Positions 27,878 to 37,202 of a DNA stretch of 62,007 nt are shown here, piece by piece. The stretch comes from Hyphomicrobiales bacterium (GTDB taxonomy: Bacteria; Pseudomonadota; Alphaproteobacteria; Rhizobiales; Rhizobiaceae): the NCBI GenBank assembly GCA_900466575.1, contig UBMP01000010.1, positions 1-62,007 of the forward strand, in the 5' to 3' direction. Positions within the stretch are counted from its first letter, which is position 1. Every line of letters begins with the position of its first letter. The notes under the pieces are model-generated. The model was given only the letters and a program-made list of their open reading frames with translations, was not told the DNA's origin and made no database searches. Both the position numbers and the translations under genes were made by a program.

Positions 27878-29680
27878 ATGGCACAACCGATCGATCCCGC
27901 GCCGCAGACATTCCTGAATGTCGAACGGTCGGTCAGCGGACAGCGTTGGGTTTCGCGGCTGGGACAGGCGGGTGAGAACCGGGCGCTGGCCATGGCGCAG
28001 CTTCATGGCATTCCGGAACTGATCGCGCGCGTGCTCGCGGGACGTGGCGTGGCGGTGGAAGACGCGCCGGCCTTTCTCGACCCGACCATTCGGAGTCTCA
28101 TGCCAGATCCGTCCACGCTGACGGAGTGTGACAAGGCCGCGACGCGGATCGCGCAGGCCGCCATGCGCGGCGAGCAGGTGGCGATCTTCGGCGACTACGA
28201 TGTCGATGGAGCCGCGTCCTCTGCACTACTCTACCGCTTCCTCACGCACTTCGGCGTGAAAGCCACGATCTATATTCCCGACCGCATTTTCGAAGGCTAT
28301 GGGCCGAACCCGGCCGCGATCGGCCAGTTGATCGACAATGGCGCACAACTGATCGTCACCGTCGACTGCGGCTCGACGAGCCATGAATCTCTCGCCGTGG
28401 CGGCGGAACGCGGCATCGACGTCGTGGTCATCGATCACCATCAGGTGACGCATGAATTGCCGGTCGCACATGCGCTGGTCAATCCGAACCGCGAAGATGA
28501 TCTGTCCGGGCAGGGGCATCTCTGCGCAGCGGGTGTGGTTTTCCTCGTTCTGGTCGCCACGCTGCGGGTGTTGAAGGAGGCTGGGCATCCGGCCGCAGGG
28601 ACGATCGATCTTCTTTCCTTTCTCGATCTCGTGGCGCTCGCCACGGTCTGCGACGTGGTTCCTCTCAAGGGGCTGAACCGTGCCTATGTGGTCAAGGGAT
28701 TGATTGCGGCACGGCATCAGAAGAATGCGGGGCTGGCGGCACTGCTGAAGGTGGCCGGTCTCAATGGACCGGTCACGCCCTATCATCTCGGCTTCCTCAT
28801 CGGGCCGCGGATCAATGCCGGCGGGCGGATCAGCGATGCGGCGCTCGGGAGCCGGCTGCTGACGCTGGACGATCCGATCCAGGCGAGCGAGATCGCCGAG
28901 CGGCTCGACGGGCTGAACCGCGAGCGGCAGGCGATGGAAGCGACCATGCTGGAAGAGGCCGAGGCCGAAGTCCTGGCCGAATACGGCACGGCCGAAAAGG
29001 CCTCGATTCTCGTCACTGCCAGCACGCGCTGGCATCCAGGGATCGTCGGTCTTCTGGCTGCACGGCTGAAGGAGAAGTTCCAGCGGCCGGCCTTTGCCAT
29101 TGCCTTCGATCCGTCCGGAAAGGGGTCCGGTTCGGGCCGGTCGATTGCCGGATTCGACCTAGGGCGAATGGTGCGGGCGGCCGTGGACGCGGGCCTGCTC
29201 GTCAAAGGCGGCGGCCATGCGATGGCAGCGGGACTGACCGTGGAGAGATCGAAGCTGGGCGCGATGCGCGCGTTCTTCGAGGAACATGCAGGAAGCGCTG
29301 TACTCGACATAGCGGCGGGTGTTTCCCTCAAAATCGACGGTGCCCTGTCCGCCTCTGGTGCGACGCTGGACCTGATCGACCTGATCGAGCATGCGGGGCC
29401 CTATGGCTCCGGCCACTCGCAGCCCGTCTTCGTGCTGCCGTCCCACAAGATCCTCGACGCGAGGCAAGTCGGCTTGAACCACATCAAGGTCAGCATCGAA
29501 GGGCTGGACCGCATGCGGCTTGAGGCGATCGCCTTCCGCGCCATCGGCACGCCGCTGGGGGACCTGCTTCTCGGCTCGCGCGGCGCCTCGCTTCATCTGG
29601 CAGGCACGCTTTCGGCCGACATGTGGCAGAGTTCGCGGCGGGTCCAACTTCGCATCATCGATGCCGCCAGGGCGTTCTGA
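27878..29680 (+). CDS. recJ: Single-stranded-DNA-specific exonuclease RecJ
   Basis: A 600-residue 5'-3' exonuclease for recombination and mismatch repair. The DHH-family motifs are clear: GDYDVDG near residues 106-112, a VDCGS block near 162-166, IDHHQ near 187-191, and NAGGRI in the middle of the protein. The DHHA1 domain with GGHAMAAG lies near residues 446-453, and the C-terminal OB-like domain follows. The ATG at 27878 lies 92 bases after macB, so it may share or have its own promoter. Confidence 0.95.
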   Translation: MAQPIDPAPQTFLNVERSVSGQRWVSRLGQAGENRALAMAQLHGIPELIARVLAGRGVAVEDAPAFLDPTIRSLMPDPSTLTECDKAATRIAQAAMRGEQVAIFGDYDVDGAASSALLYRFLTHFGVKATIYIPDRIFEGYGPNPAAIGQLIDNGAQLIVTVDCGSTSHESLAVAAERGIDVVVIDHHQVTHELPVAHALVNPNREDDLSGQGHLCAAGVVFLVLVATLRVLKEAGHPAAGTIDLLSFLDLVALATVCDVVPLKGLNRAYVVKGLIAARHQKNAGLAALLKVAGLNGPVTPYHLGFLIGPRINAGGRISDAALGSRLLTLDDPIQASEIAERLDGLNRERQAMEATMLEEAEAEVLAEYGTAEKASILVTASTRWHPGIVGLLAARLKEKFQRPAFAIAFDPSGKGSGSGRSIAGFDLGRMVRAAVDAGLLVKGGGHAMAAGLTVERSKLGAMRAFFEEHAGSAVLDIAAGVSLKIDGALSASGATLDLIDLIEHAGPYGSGHSQPVFVLPSHKILDARQVGLNHIKVSIEGLDRMRLEAIAFRAIGTPLGDLLLGSRGASLHLAGTLSADMWQSSRRVQLRIIDAARAF

Positions 29681-29719
29681 CGCATCGTCCCTTGGGCGCT
29701 CCCGAGGAGGCAATGCGCT

Positions 29720-30280
29720 CTAGGCTCGCTCCAGCCAAAGTCCATGATAGCCGTCACGGGCTGAGGCAGAGGATATTGCGGGGGTCCGCTCGCGGACTTT
29801 CAGGATCGCCGTGACACCGCAGGCTCTTGCGGCAAGCGGCAGGCGCAGGCGAAGGTCTGCAACAAGATCACTATCCGCTGCCGCACCCGAGGCGCAGGCA
29901 AGTGCACGCGCATCGAAGGCAAGGCCTGCCAGGCGCGGAATGGCGCGGTGGAAAGCGGCAAGCCCAAGCGCGGCTTTCGCGGTGTCGAGCACAGCCACAA
30001 TGAGAAGCGAGCCGGTCTTCAGATTGCGATGGGCTTCGGCAACACGCAGCAGCGTGCTGGCCTTTTCGATATCGGCCGGCGTTTCCACGCCGGAAAGGAT
30101 GACGCCGTGCCAGTTCCGGTCGCTGAGCAGAGAGATGAAGTCCCGGTCCCCGTCGGTGCTGCGCGGGACAGCGAGTTGGACCAAGCACATCCCGCGACGC
30201 CAGATCGCATCATCCTCGGGGCCGCAGGCAACGATCTCCGTTCGGTCGATAGAGTCCTGCAGAATGACGGTCATTGACAT
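29720..30280 (-). CDS. Degenerate HpcH/CitE aldolase-fold protein
   Basis: A 186-residue protein whose core resembles the HpcH/HpaI-CitE aldolase barrel: GVILSGVETPADIEKA near residues 59-74, VAVLDTAKAALGL near 95-107, a GLAFDARAL strand-turn near 120-128, and LAARACGVTAI near 150-160. Full-length CitE proteins are about 270-300 residues. Here the usual IET catalytic segment reads LDT, and the family's metal-binding acidic residues are not evident, so catalysis is doubtful. The protein could be a non-enzymatic relative or a decayed gene that still has an intact frame. It is convergent with recJ. Confidence 0.5.
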   Translation of the reverse strand: MSMTVILQDSIDRTEIVACGPEDDAIWRRGMCLVQLAVPRSTDGDRDFISLLSDRNWHGVILSGVETPADIEKASTLLRVAEAHRNLKTGSLLIVAVLDTAKAALGLAAFHRAIPRLAGLAFDARALACASGAAADSDLVADLRLRLPLAARACGVTAILKVRERTPAISSASARDGYHGLWLERA

Positions 30281-30387
30281 CCGATATGGTTAAGCCTTGG
30301 CAAACCGGCATGGTAAAGGAATCTTAAACCAATTCCAGCCTAAGCTCCTGAGCAGTTGAAGCCGAGTCAGTATTCAGGGGCAAGCGG

Positions 30388-31521
30388 TTGATTTTCGGAA
30401 CTTTCCTACGCCGGTCGGACAGGACCAAGACCCAAAATCGGATCGAGCCGATTGCTGCTCCTGTTTCGGATGCGGCGCTTCCGGCACGGACCGGCGAAGA
30501 GCGACGCAAGCTCGACCTGACCGCCACCTTTCTTCTCGACGACGTGTCTCCAAAGGTGCGCATGTCTCTGGCAGAGACGCTTGCCGAGGACCGGAATGCC
30601 CCGCGTCCTGTCATCCTGGCTCTGACGGAAGATCGAACGGATATCGCGGCCACTGTGATTGCCCGCTCGCCCGTCCTGGCCGATAGCGACCTGATCGACC
30701 TCGTGGGACGAGGCAGTCCCGAAATCCGAGCGGCTGTGGCCGTTCGCGCCGCCTTGTCGGCCCCCGTTGCGGCTGCTCTGGCGGAGGTGGGTGGCCGGCT
30801 TGATATCGCTCTGATGCTGCGCAATCCGGCGGCGCGACTGACGGCGAATGTCATGGTACGTCTGGCTTCTCGTTGCGGCAAGGACACGACGATCCGCGAG
30901 CTTCTGCTGGAACGGGCTGATCTGCCGGCGACCGCGCGGCATATCCTGATTGAAAAGATCGGTGATACATTGACGGACTCAGGGCTCGTCACCGCTCTTA
31001 TCCCACCCCGCAAGCGCGAGCGGATGCGGCGCGAGGCGTGCGAGGCCGCGCTCGTTCGGGTGCTGGCAGGCGCAGGCGAGGCCGAACTTGCGGAAATGGC
31101 CGAGCATCTGCGGGTGGAAGGCCGGCTTTCCACCATGTTTCTCGTCCATGCCCTTTGCGCCGGGCGTACGGCATTCTTCGCTGAAGTCATCTCAAACCTT
31201 TCGGGCGTTGCCCGCGCTCGCGCTCGCGCTATCCTGGCATCCGGGCGACCGCGTGCGGTACGTGCCCTGATCGAAGCGGGCGGGATCAGCCGAGACGTTT
31301 CGGATGTTTTCTGCGAAGCCGTCATGATCTGGCGTGAAGAGGGCGGCGACATTCCGGGCGGTGCAGGGATTTTCCTGCGGCTTGCCGAGCGTTGCAGAAA
31401 ACAGAGCGGTCTCTCTGATGCCGGCCACGCGCTGATCGATGCGGTCGAGCGACTCGCCATCTCCGAGATGCGTCAGATGGCCAAGGCCTATGTCAGCGAG
31501 CTGTTGAGCGACGCAGCCTGA
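30388..31521 (+). CDS. DUF2336 domain protein
   Basis: A 377-residue soluble protein of the alphaproteobacterial DUF2336 group. It consists almost entirely of short amphipathic helices, for example RMSLAETLAED and AAVAVRAAL near residues 57 and 112, that look like HEAT- or armadillo-type repeats, suggesting a protein-protein scaffold. The function is unknown. The start is TTG (30388) with AGGGG 6 bases upstream; no ATG is close. It is divergent from the CitE-like gene. Confidence 0.75.
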   Translation: MIFGTFLRRSDRTKTQNRIEPIAAPVSDAALPARTGEERRKLDLTATFLLDDVSPKVRMSLAETLAEDRNAPRPVILALTEDRTDIAATVIARSPVLADSDLIDLVGRGSPEIRAAVAVRAALSAPVAAALAEVGGRLDIALMLRNPAARLTANVMVRLASRCGKDTTIRELLLERADLPATARHILIEKIGDTLTDSGLVTALIPPRKRERMRREACEAALVRVLAGAGEAELAEMAEHLRVEGRLSTMFLVHALCAGRTAFFAEVISNLSGVARARARAILASGRPRAVRALIEAGGISRDVSDVFCEAVMIWREEGGDIPGGAGIFLRLAERCRKQSGLSDAGHALIDAVERLAISEMRQMAKAYVSELLSDAA

Positions 31522-31655
31522 CGCGAACCACGTCATCTTGACGATGGGTTGTGCAACCAATTATCAATATTTTGTTGTTTAATTTTTTGCGCCCGTGACC
31601 CCGGCATCCATTCCTGGATTCTCCGGAATTTTTCCGTCACGGACAGGGGGACATT

Positions 31656-32411
31656 ATGAAGAGACGTGATTTGATGCGCGGTTTCATCGCGCTGGGTAGC
31701 TGTGCGGTTTGTGCGGGCTTGGCCCGCGCTTCCGAAGGCCCGCATTGGGAATACAAGGGGGAGCATGGTCCCGATCATTGGGGAGATCTGGACAAGGCCA
31801 ACGCGGTCTGCTCCAGCGGCGGCCAGCAGTCTCCGGTCAACATCACCTCCGCGATCAAGGCCGAGGTCGATCCGATCAGCGTCTCCTGGAAGAAGACTTC
31901 CGCCAAGATCGTCAACAATGGCCACACGATCCAGGTGAACATGCCGGAAGGATCGTCGATCACCCGCGACGGAAAGGTCTATGACCTGCTGCAGTTCCAC
32001 TTCCATGCGCCGAGCGAGCATCTCGTGGACGGGATGACGCATCCGATGGAGGTGCATTTCGTGCACAAGAACAAGAAGGATGGCGATCTCGCGGTTCTGG
32101 GCGTGTTCATGATGCCGGAACAGAAGCACGACGTCTTTTCGATGCTGGCCAAGAGCTTTCCGCAGGCAGAGGGTGCTGAAGGCAAGGTGGAAGCTTTCAG
32201 CCCGAACGATCTGCTGCCGCCTGGTCTGGAATACTGGACCTATGAGGGTTCGCTGACCACGCCGCCCTGCAGCGAAATCGTCACCTGGATGGTGGCCCGC
32301 GAGCCGCTGAAGGTGGAGCAGGTTTCGATCCAGGCGTTTACCTCGATCTATCCGGGCAATGCCCGCCCGGTCGCACCGCTCAATCGACGGCTCGTCCTGA
32401 TGTCGCAGTAA
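31656..32411 (+). CDS. cah: Alpha-class carbonic anhydrase, exported
   Basis: A 251-residue periplasmic zinc enzyme that interconverts carbon dioxide and bicarbonate. The N terminus carries a Tat-like KRRDLMRGF signal, with cleavage expected near residue 26. The zinc ligands H115, H117 and H134 and the gatekeeper E121 are in the QFHFHAPSEH and MEVHFVH motifs. SLTTPPCSEIV and a conserved disulphide pair (C52 and the C in PPCSE) complete the family pattern. GGGGG precedes the ATG. The gene is monocistronic. Confidence 0.93.
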   Translation: MKRRDLMRGFIALGSCAVCAGLARASEGPHWEYKGEHGPDHWGDLDKANAVCSSGGQQSPVNITSAIKAEVDPISVSWKKTSAKIVNNGHTIQVNMPEGSSITRDGKVYDLLQFHFHAPSEHLVDGMTHPMEVHFVHKNKKDGDLAVLGVFMMPEQKHDVFSMLAKSFPQAEGAEGKVEAFSPNDLLPPGLEYWTYEGSLTTPPCSEIVTWMVAREPLKVEQVSIQAFTSIYPGNARPVAPLNRRLVLMSQ

Positions 32412-32444
32412 GGCGGAAGTTTTCTCTGATCGATGCACTCCATC

Positions 32445-32473
32445 AGGCCGGGCGTCAGTCCGGCTTGATTTTT
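32445..32473 (+). terminator. Terminator of the carbonic anhydrase gene
   Basis: A 5-bp GC stem GCCGG / CCGGC extended by A-T and G-T pairs (32445-32466), with an 8-base loop, is followed by GATTTTT. It lies 34 bases after the stop and overlaps the 3' end of the convergent gene. Confidence 0.45.
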
Positions 32474-32889
32474 CGCACGACCCAGCTGTAGCCGTCGGCA
32501 ATGACATGAACCGGCTTGCCCACGGCTTCCTTCACGCCTTCCGTCGTCGGGATTGCCTTCTTGATGACGCCGAAGGTGCGTTCCAGGAGATTGGGCTCCC
32601 TGGTCGCGGTCTGAGGCGGCGGCGGTGACTGGACCGGACCTTGCGGCTGTTGCAGGACGGCGCTGTTGTCCTGCAACGCTTCGGCCTTTGTGACCTCCGG
32701 CGACTGGCAGATGGCGATGACCATGGGATAGTGCACGTTGGAATAACGCGCGAGTTCCTGCTCGGAATCCTTGTCGCACGCGGCAACCGTATCCCATTTC
32801 GGCTCGCTCAGTGACAGCTGCGTGCATTTCGTAGCGCTGTCGTCACAGCCCATGATCGCCATGACGATCATCGCAGTCTTGACCTGCAT
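32455..32889 (-). CDS. Cysteine-rich exported hypothetical protein
   Basis: A 144-residue protein I do not recognise. A short N-terminal hydrophobic stretch ends at C15 in IMGC, a weak lipobox, so it may be an exported lipoprotein or simply secreted. Three further cysteines (C22, C38, C61) could form disulphides. A Gln/Pro-rich linker near residues 77-95 separates the Cys-containing part from a short C-terminal region ending in VVRKIKPD. It lies between the carbonic anhydrase and parE on the minus strand, but is not clearly in an operon. Confidence 0.55.
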   Translation of the reverse strand: MQVKTAMIVMAIMGCDDSATKCTQLSLSEPKWDTVAACDKDSEQELARYSNVHYPMVIAICQSPEVTKAEALQDNSAVLQQPQGPVQSPPPPQTATREPNLLERTFGVIKKAIPTTEGVKEAVGKPVHVIADGYSWVVRKIKPD

Positions 32890-33017
32890 CTCTTCCCGTC
32901 CATCCTCTGCCGCATCGTCCAGGCAATGCTGAGCGCCCGGTCAATCTGTTATAGGCGGACTATCACGAAACTGTGGCAGTCTTTCAACGGGTCGACGGGT
33001 GGACCGGCGTGATCCCC

Positions 33018-35105
33018 TCAAATGTCGAGGTTTTCGGCGAATGCGGCCCGGTCCTGGATGAAGCGGAAGCGGGCTTCCGGCTTGGTGCCCATGAGTGCAT
33101 CGACCGAATCGCGCGTGCCTTCCGGGTCCTCGCGGTCGACATCGACCCGCAGAAGCGTACGCGTCTTCGGGTTCATCGTCGTTTCCTTCAACTGATCGGA
33201 CGACATTTCACCGAGACCTTTGAAGCGGCTGACTTCGACTTTGCCGCGACCGGTAAATTCCTTGGCCATCAGCTCCGCACGATGACCGTCATCCCGGGCA
33301 TAGAGTGTCTTACCGCCCTGCGTCAGCTTGTAGAGCGGCGGGACGGCGAGGAAGAGGTGGCCTTCGCGGATCAGCTCCGGCATCTCCTGGTAGAAGAAGG
33401 TGATCAGCAGCGAGGCGATGTGCGCGCCGTCGACGTCGGCATCGGTCATGATGATGATTCGGTCGTAGCGCAGGTCTTCCTCGCGGTACTTCGTGCGCGT
33501 GCCGCAGCCGAGCGCCTGGATGAGATCGGCGATCTGCTGGTTGGCGCCGAGCTTTTCGCGGCCGGCGCTGGCAACGTTGAGGATCTTGCCGCGCAAGGGC
33601 AGGATCGCCTGATTGGCGCGATTGCGCGCCTGCTTGGCCGAGCCACCGGCCGAGTCACCTTCAACGATGAAGAGTTCGGCGCCGTCGGCCGTGTTCTGGG
33701 CGCAGTCGGCGAGCTTGCCGGGCAGGCGCAGCTTGCGCACGGCGGTCTTGCGGTTGACTTCCTTTTCCTTGCGGCGACGCATGCGCTCCTCGGAGCGCTC
33801 GATCACCCATTCCAGAAGCTTGTCGGCTTCCTGCGGGTTGCCCGCAAGGAAGTGATCGAAGGGGTCGCGGAGCGCGTTTTCGACGATGCGCTGGGCCTCG
33901 ACGGTCGCAAGCTTGTCCTTGGTCTGACCGACGAATTCGGGCTCGCGAATGAAGACCGAGAGCATGCCATAGGCCGAAATCATCACGTCGTCCGTGGTGA
34001 TGTTGGCGGCGCGCTTGTTCTGCGTCAATTCGGCGTAGTTCTTCAGGCCCTTGGTCAGCGCGATGCGGAGACCCGCTTCATGCGTTCCGCCTTCCGGGGT
34101 CGGGATCGTGTTGCAATAGGAATTGAGGATCGCATCGCCACCATACCAGGTGATCGCCCATTCGAGCGCGCCATGGCCGCCGGTCTTCTCCGTCTTGCCG
34201 GCGAAGATTTCGCGGGTGACGGTGAAGTCCTTGCCGAGCGAGGCCTGGAGATAGTCCTTGAGGCCGCCCGGGAAGTGGAAGACGGCCTTTTCGGGGATTT
34301 CGCCGCTTTCGGGCAGGATGGAGGGGTCACAGTTCCAGCGGATTTCGACGCCGCCGAAGAGATAAGCCTTCGAGCGGGCCATGCGGAAGATGCGGGCGGG
34401 CACGAACTTGGCGCCGGCGCCGAAAATCTGCGGGTCGGGATGGAAGCGCGTGCGCGTGCCGCGACGGTTGTGGACGTCGCCCAGCTCTTCGAGCGGGCCC
34501 TGCGGAATCCCGCGCGAGAAGCGCTGGCGATAGAGCTTCTTGTTGCGGGCGACCTCGACTTCGAGAAGATCGGAGAGCGCATTGACCACCGAGATGCCGA
34601 CGCCGTGCAGACCGCCGGAGGTCTCGTAGGCCTTGCCGTCGAACTTGCCGCCGGCATGGAGCTTAGTCATGATGACTTCGAGCGTCGACTTGCCGGGCGC
34701 CTGCGGGTGCTCTTCGACCGGGATCCCGCGTCCATTGTCGGTGACGGTCAGGCATCCCTCGGCATCGAGGCTCACTTCAATGAAGTTGGCGTGGCCGGCA
34801 ACGGCTTCGTCCATCGAGTTGTCGATGACTTCGGCGAAGAGGTGATGCAGCGCCTTCTCGTCCGTTCCGCCGATATACATGCCTGGACGCATGCGGACGG
34901 GTTCGAGACCTTCGAGAACGCGGATCGAGGATGCGCCGTAGTCGTCGCCGCTGGATTTCGGCGAGGCAGGCGGCGCGGGGACGGCTGACAGAACCGGTGC
35001 GGCAGCGGCGCGCGCGGGCGCAGCAGCAGCGACGTCGGTCTTGCGCTCTGCGCTGTCAGCTGCCTTGGGAGCCATGCTCGCGAAAAGATCGTTCGAATTG
35101 TCCAT
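33018..35105 (-). CDS. parE: DNA topoisomerase IV subunit B
   Basis: A 695-residue ATPase subunit that partners ParC to decatenate daughter chromosomes. The GHKL ATPase domain shows EVIDNSMDEA near residues 105-114, the DNGRGIPV loop near 134-141, and a GLHGVG glycine loop near 177-182. The TOPRIM domain carries EGDSAGGSA, and the IMTDADVDGAHI motif binds the metal. An Ala/Pro-rich extension of about 60 residues precedes the ATPase domain. I chose the ATG at 35105 because rhizobial ParE proteins begin in a similar way (recalled, not checked) and the longer frame has no ribosome site. Confidence 0.95.
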   Translation of the reverse strand: MDNSNDLFASMAPKAADSAERKTDVAAAAPARAAAAPVLSAVPAPPASPKSSGDDYGASSIRVLEGLEPVRMRPGMYIGGTDEKALHHLFAEVIDNSMDEAVAGHANFIEVSLDAEGCLTVTDNGRGIPVEEHPQAPGKSTLEVIMTKLHAGGKFDGKAYETSGGLHGVGISVVNALSDLLEVEVARNKKLYRQRFSRGIPQGPLEELGDVHNRRGTRTRFHPDPQIFGAGAKFVPARIFRMARSKAYLFGGVEIRWNCDPSILPESGEIPEKAVFHFPGGLKDYLQASLGKDFTVTREIFAGKTEKTGGHGALEWAITWYGGDAILNSYCNTIPTPEGGTHEAGLRIALTKGLKNYAELTQNKRAANITTDDVMISAYGMLSVFIREPEFVGQTKDKLATVEAQRIVENALRDPFDHFLAGNPQEADKLLEWVIERSEERMRRRKEKEVNRKTAVRKLRLPGKLADCAQNTADGAELFIVEGDSAGGSAKQARNRANQAILPLRGKILNVASAGREKLGANQQIADLIQALGCGTRTKYREEDLRYDRIIIMTDADVDGAHIASLLITFFYQEMPELIREGHLFLAVPPLYKLTQGGKTLYARDDGHRAELMAKEFTGRGKVEVSRFKGLGEMSSDQLKETTMNPKTRTLLRVDVDREDPEGTRDSVDALMGTKPEARFRFIQDRAAFAENLDI

Positions 35106-35298
35106 CTTGCGGTATCTGGTGCTCAAGTCTGGTTTTCGGGGGCCGCATGCGTTCACATAGAACGTGGCGCGAATCGTTTCCCAAATGTTCTCCTGTCTTG
35201 TAGCGCAGGCAATGGCACTGGGAAACCGTGAAAGCTGGCCCCGAAATTGCGTATCACCCGCCTTGTTGGCAAGATGAGGTGGGTCAGGGAGTTCTCCG

Positions 35299-36192
35299 AT
35301 GGGACGTATGTCCACAGTTCATTTGATTTTCAGGACTTTGGTTTGCCTTGCTGCAGCTTTGATTGCGCCGTCCCTGGCGGCCGCGCTGGAGCTCAAGCCG
35401 TTCAAGGATGACCTCTTCGCCTATCCGGGGATCATGGAGTCGAAGGACAATGGCGACTGGATCAAGGTGGACTACCGCAAGGAGCGGGACATTTACCAGC
35501 GTGACGACGAGCCGGAGCGGAAGGTCAAATGGCCATACGTGTCGATGGGTGTCACGTGGCACCAGTCCTTCGATACGGTCGATCTCGGGGCAGGGCGGAA
35601 GCTCGATATTTTTACGGCCGGCAAGATCGGCAAGCAGAAATTCAGCGTCGTCTTCATCCATGGCCGGGGCGTCGACCGCAAGCTCGGTGCGAGCGACGAA
35701 CGTTTTGGCGGAAACTTCAATCGGCTGAAGAATCTGGCAGTCGACAATGGCGGCGTCTATGTCGCGCCGACGGTCAAGAGCTTCGACGCGGCGGGCGCCG
35801 CCGATGTGTCGAGCCTCATTCAGAGCCTGTCGAAAGCCTCCGGCGGCAGCCCGGTCATCATCGCCTGCGCGTCCATGGGAACCTTGATTTGCCGCGAGAT
35901 TGCGCGCGATCCTCAGGCGGTATCGGTGCTGTCCGGCATGATCCTCATGAGCGGCGTTCTCGACAGCCAGTTCGACACGACGCCGTTCTACACGGCCCAT
36001 CTGCCGCTCTTCTTCGCGCACGGGACAGACGATACGGTCTATCCCTGGCAGGATCAGGACGGGCTTTATCGCAAGCTGCATGCCAAAGGCTATCCGACGC
36101 GCTTTGTGCTGTTCAACACCGGTTCGCACGGCATACCGCTCAGGATGCTGGACTGGCGCGATACGCTGAACTGGTTCTTCAAGCGATCCTGA
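35299..36192 (+). CDS. Exported alpha/beta hydrolase
   Basis: A 297-residue protein with an N-terminal signal peptide (hydrophobic core about residues 8-29, cleavage near ALA/AA-A). The likely catalytic triad is S192, D244 or D245 in HGTDDTVYPW, and H277 in TGSHGIPL. The nucleophile elbow reads A-C-A-S-M-G: the usual first glycine of G-x-S-x-G is replaced by cysteine. VFIHGRG near residues 118-124 is the oxyanion-hole strand. Esterase or serine-hydrolase activity is likely but the substrate is unknown. GGGAG precedes the ATG by 7 bases. Confidence 0.72.
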   Translation: MGRMSTVHLIFRTLVCLAAALIAPSLAAALELKPFKDDLFAYPGIMESKDNGDWIKVDYRKERDIYQRDDEPERKVKWPYVSMGVTWHQSFDTVDLGAGRKLDIFTAGKIGKQKFSVVFIHGRGVDRKLGASDERFGGNFNRLKNLAVDNGGVYVAPTVKSFDAAGAADVSSLIQSLSKASGGSPVIIACASMGTLICREIARDPQAVSVLSGMILMSGVLDSQFDTTPFYTAHLPLFFAHGTDDTVYPWQDQDGLYRKLHAKGYPTRFVLFNTGSHGIPLRMLDWRDTLNWFFKRS

Positions 36193-36314
36193 GCAAGACA
36201 TGCGGCACATCGATCCTTTTCGACGCGCGATACATGCGGCTGACACATTGCATCGCCGCTGCTTGACCGCTATTGGCATTGCCGACCCGAAGTCGATGAG
36301 GAGAGGTTTTAGAG

Positions 36315-37082
36315 ATGACGCCTGATGTCCGCCCGCTGGTTGCCGGCAACTGGAAAATGAACGGAACGCGGTCTTCGCTGGATGAGATCAAGGCGATGGC
36401 GGCTGGTGTCGGTTCGCTGAATTGCAACATCTCGACCCTGATCTGCCCTCCGGTGACGCTTCTCTACGTCGCGACCGCACTGGCCACGGATAGCGTCCTC
36501 GAAATCGGCGCGCAGGATTGCCACGCGAAGGCCTCTGGCGCGCATACGGGTGACATCTCCGCAGAAATGATCGCGGATTGCTTCGGCACGCATGTCATCC
36601 TTGGCCACTCCGAGCGCCGCACCGATCACAAGGAGACGGACGCGGAAGTCCGCGCCAAGACCGAAGCTGCCTGGGCGGCCGGCTTGGTCGCCATCGTCTG
36701 CATCGGCGAGACGGAAGCTGAGCGCAAGGGTGGCAAGACGCTTGAAGTTCTCAAGACCCAGCTTGCCGGCTCGCTGCCGGACGGCGCCACGGCCGAAAAC
36801 ACCGTGATTGCCTATGAACCCGTCTGGGCCATCGGCACTGGTCTCACGCCCTCGACCGGCGACGTCGAAGAAGCCCATGCCTTCATGCGCACTGAACTCA
36901 AAGCGCGCTTCGCGGGTGAGGGTGCCAAGATGCGAATTCTCTATGGTGGGTCGGTCAAGCCGAACAACGCGGTCGAACTGATGGGCGTTGCCAATGTCGA
37001 TGGCGCGCTGGTCGGCGGGGCCTCCTTGAAATCCGCGGATTTCCTCGCCATCTGCAAGGCCTACGAGACGCTTCAGGCCTAA
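36315..37082 (+). CDS. tpiA: Triosephosphate isomerase
   Basis: A 255-residue glycolytic enzyme that interconverts dihydroxyacetone phosphate and glyceraldehyde-3-phosphate. The catalytic residues are all present: N12 and K14 in GNWKMNG, H98 in LGHSERR, and E168 in AYEPVW, followed by the mobile loop AIGTGLTPS. Length is standard. GAGGAGAG precedes the ATG. The gene is followed by secG. Confidence 0.97.
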   Translation: MTPDVRPLVAGNWKMNGTRSSLDEIKAMAAGVGSLNCNISTLICPPVTLLYVATALATDSVLEIGAQDCHAKASGAHTGDISAEMIADCFGTHVILGHSERRTDHKETDAEVRAKTEAAWAAGLVAIVCIGETEAERKGGKTLEVLKTQLAGSLPDGATAENTVIAYEPVWAIGTGLTPSTGDVEEAHAFMRTELKARFAGEGAKMRILYGGSVKPNNAVELMGVANVDGALVGGASLKSADFLAICKAYETLQA

Positions 37083-37132
37083 CTTTATTTCCCCGGGTGC
37101 AAATTGAACCGTCGGGACTTGGAATAACGGGA

Positions 37133-37160
37133 CGGCTCGTGTAAAGAGCCGCCAACTTCT
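37133..37160 (+). terminator. Possible terminator after tpiA
   Basis: CGGCTC / GAGCCG (37133-37138 with 37146-37151) form a 6-bp stem with a 7-base loop, followed by a CT/AT-rich stretch. It lies 51 bases after the tpiA stop and 50 before secG. The T-run is poor, so it may only reduce readthrough into secG. Confidence 0.35.
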
Positions 37161-37202
37161 ATTATTTTGCCGCGTTTTTCGCGCGGCATGGGACATGCCA
37201 CT

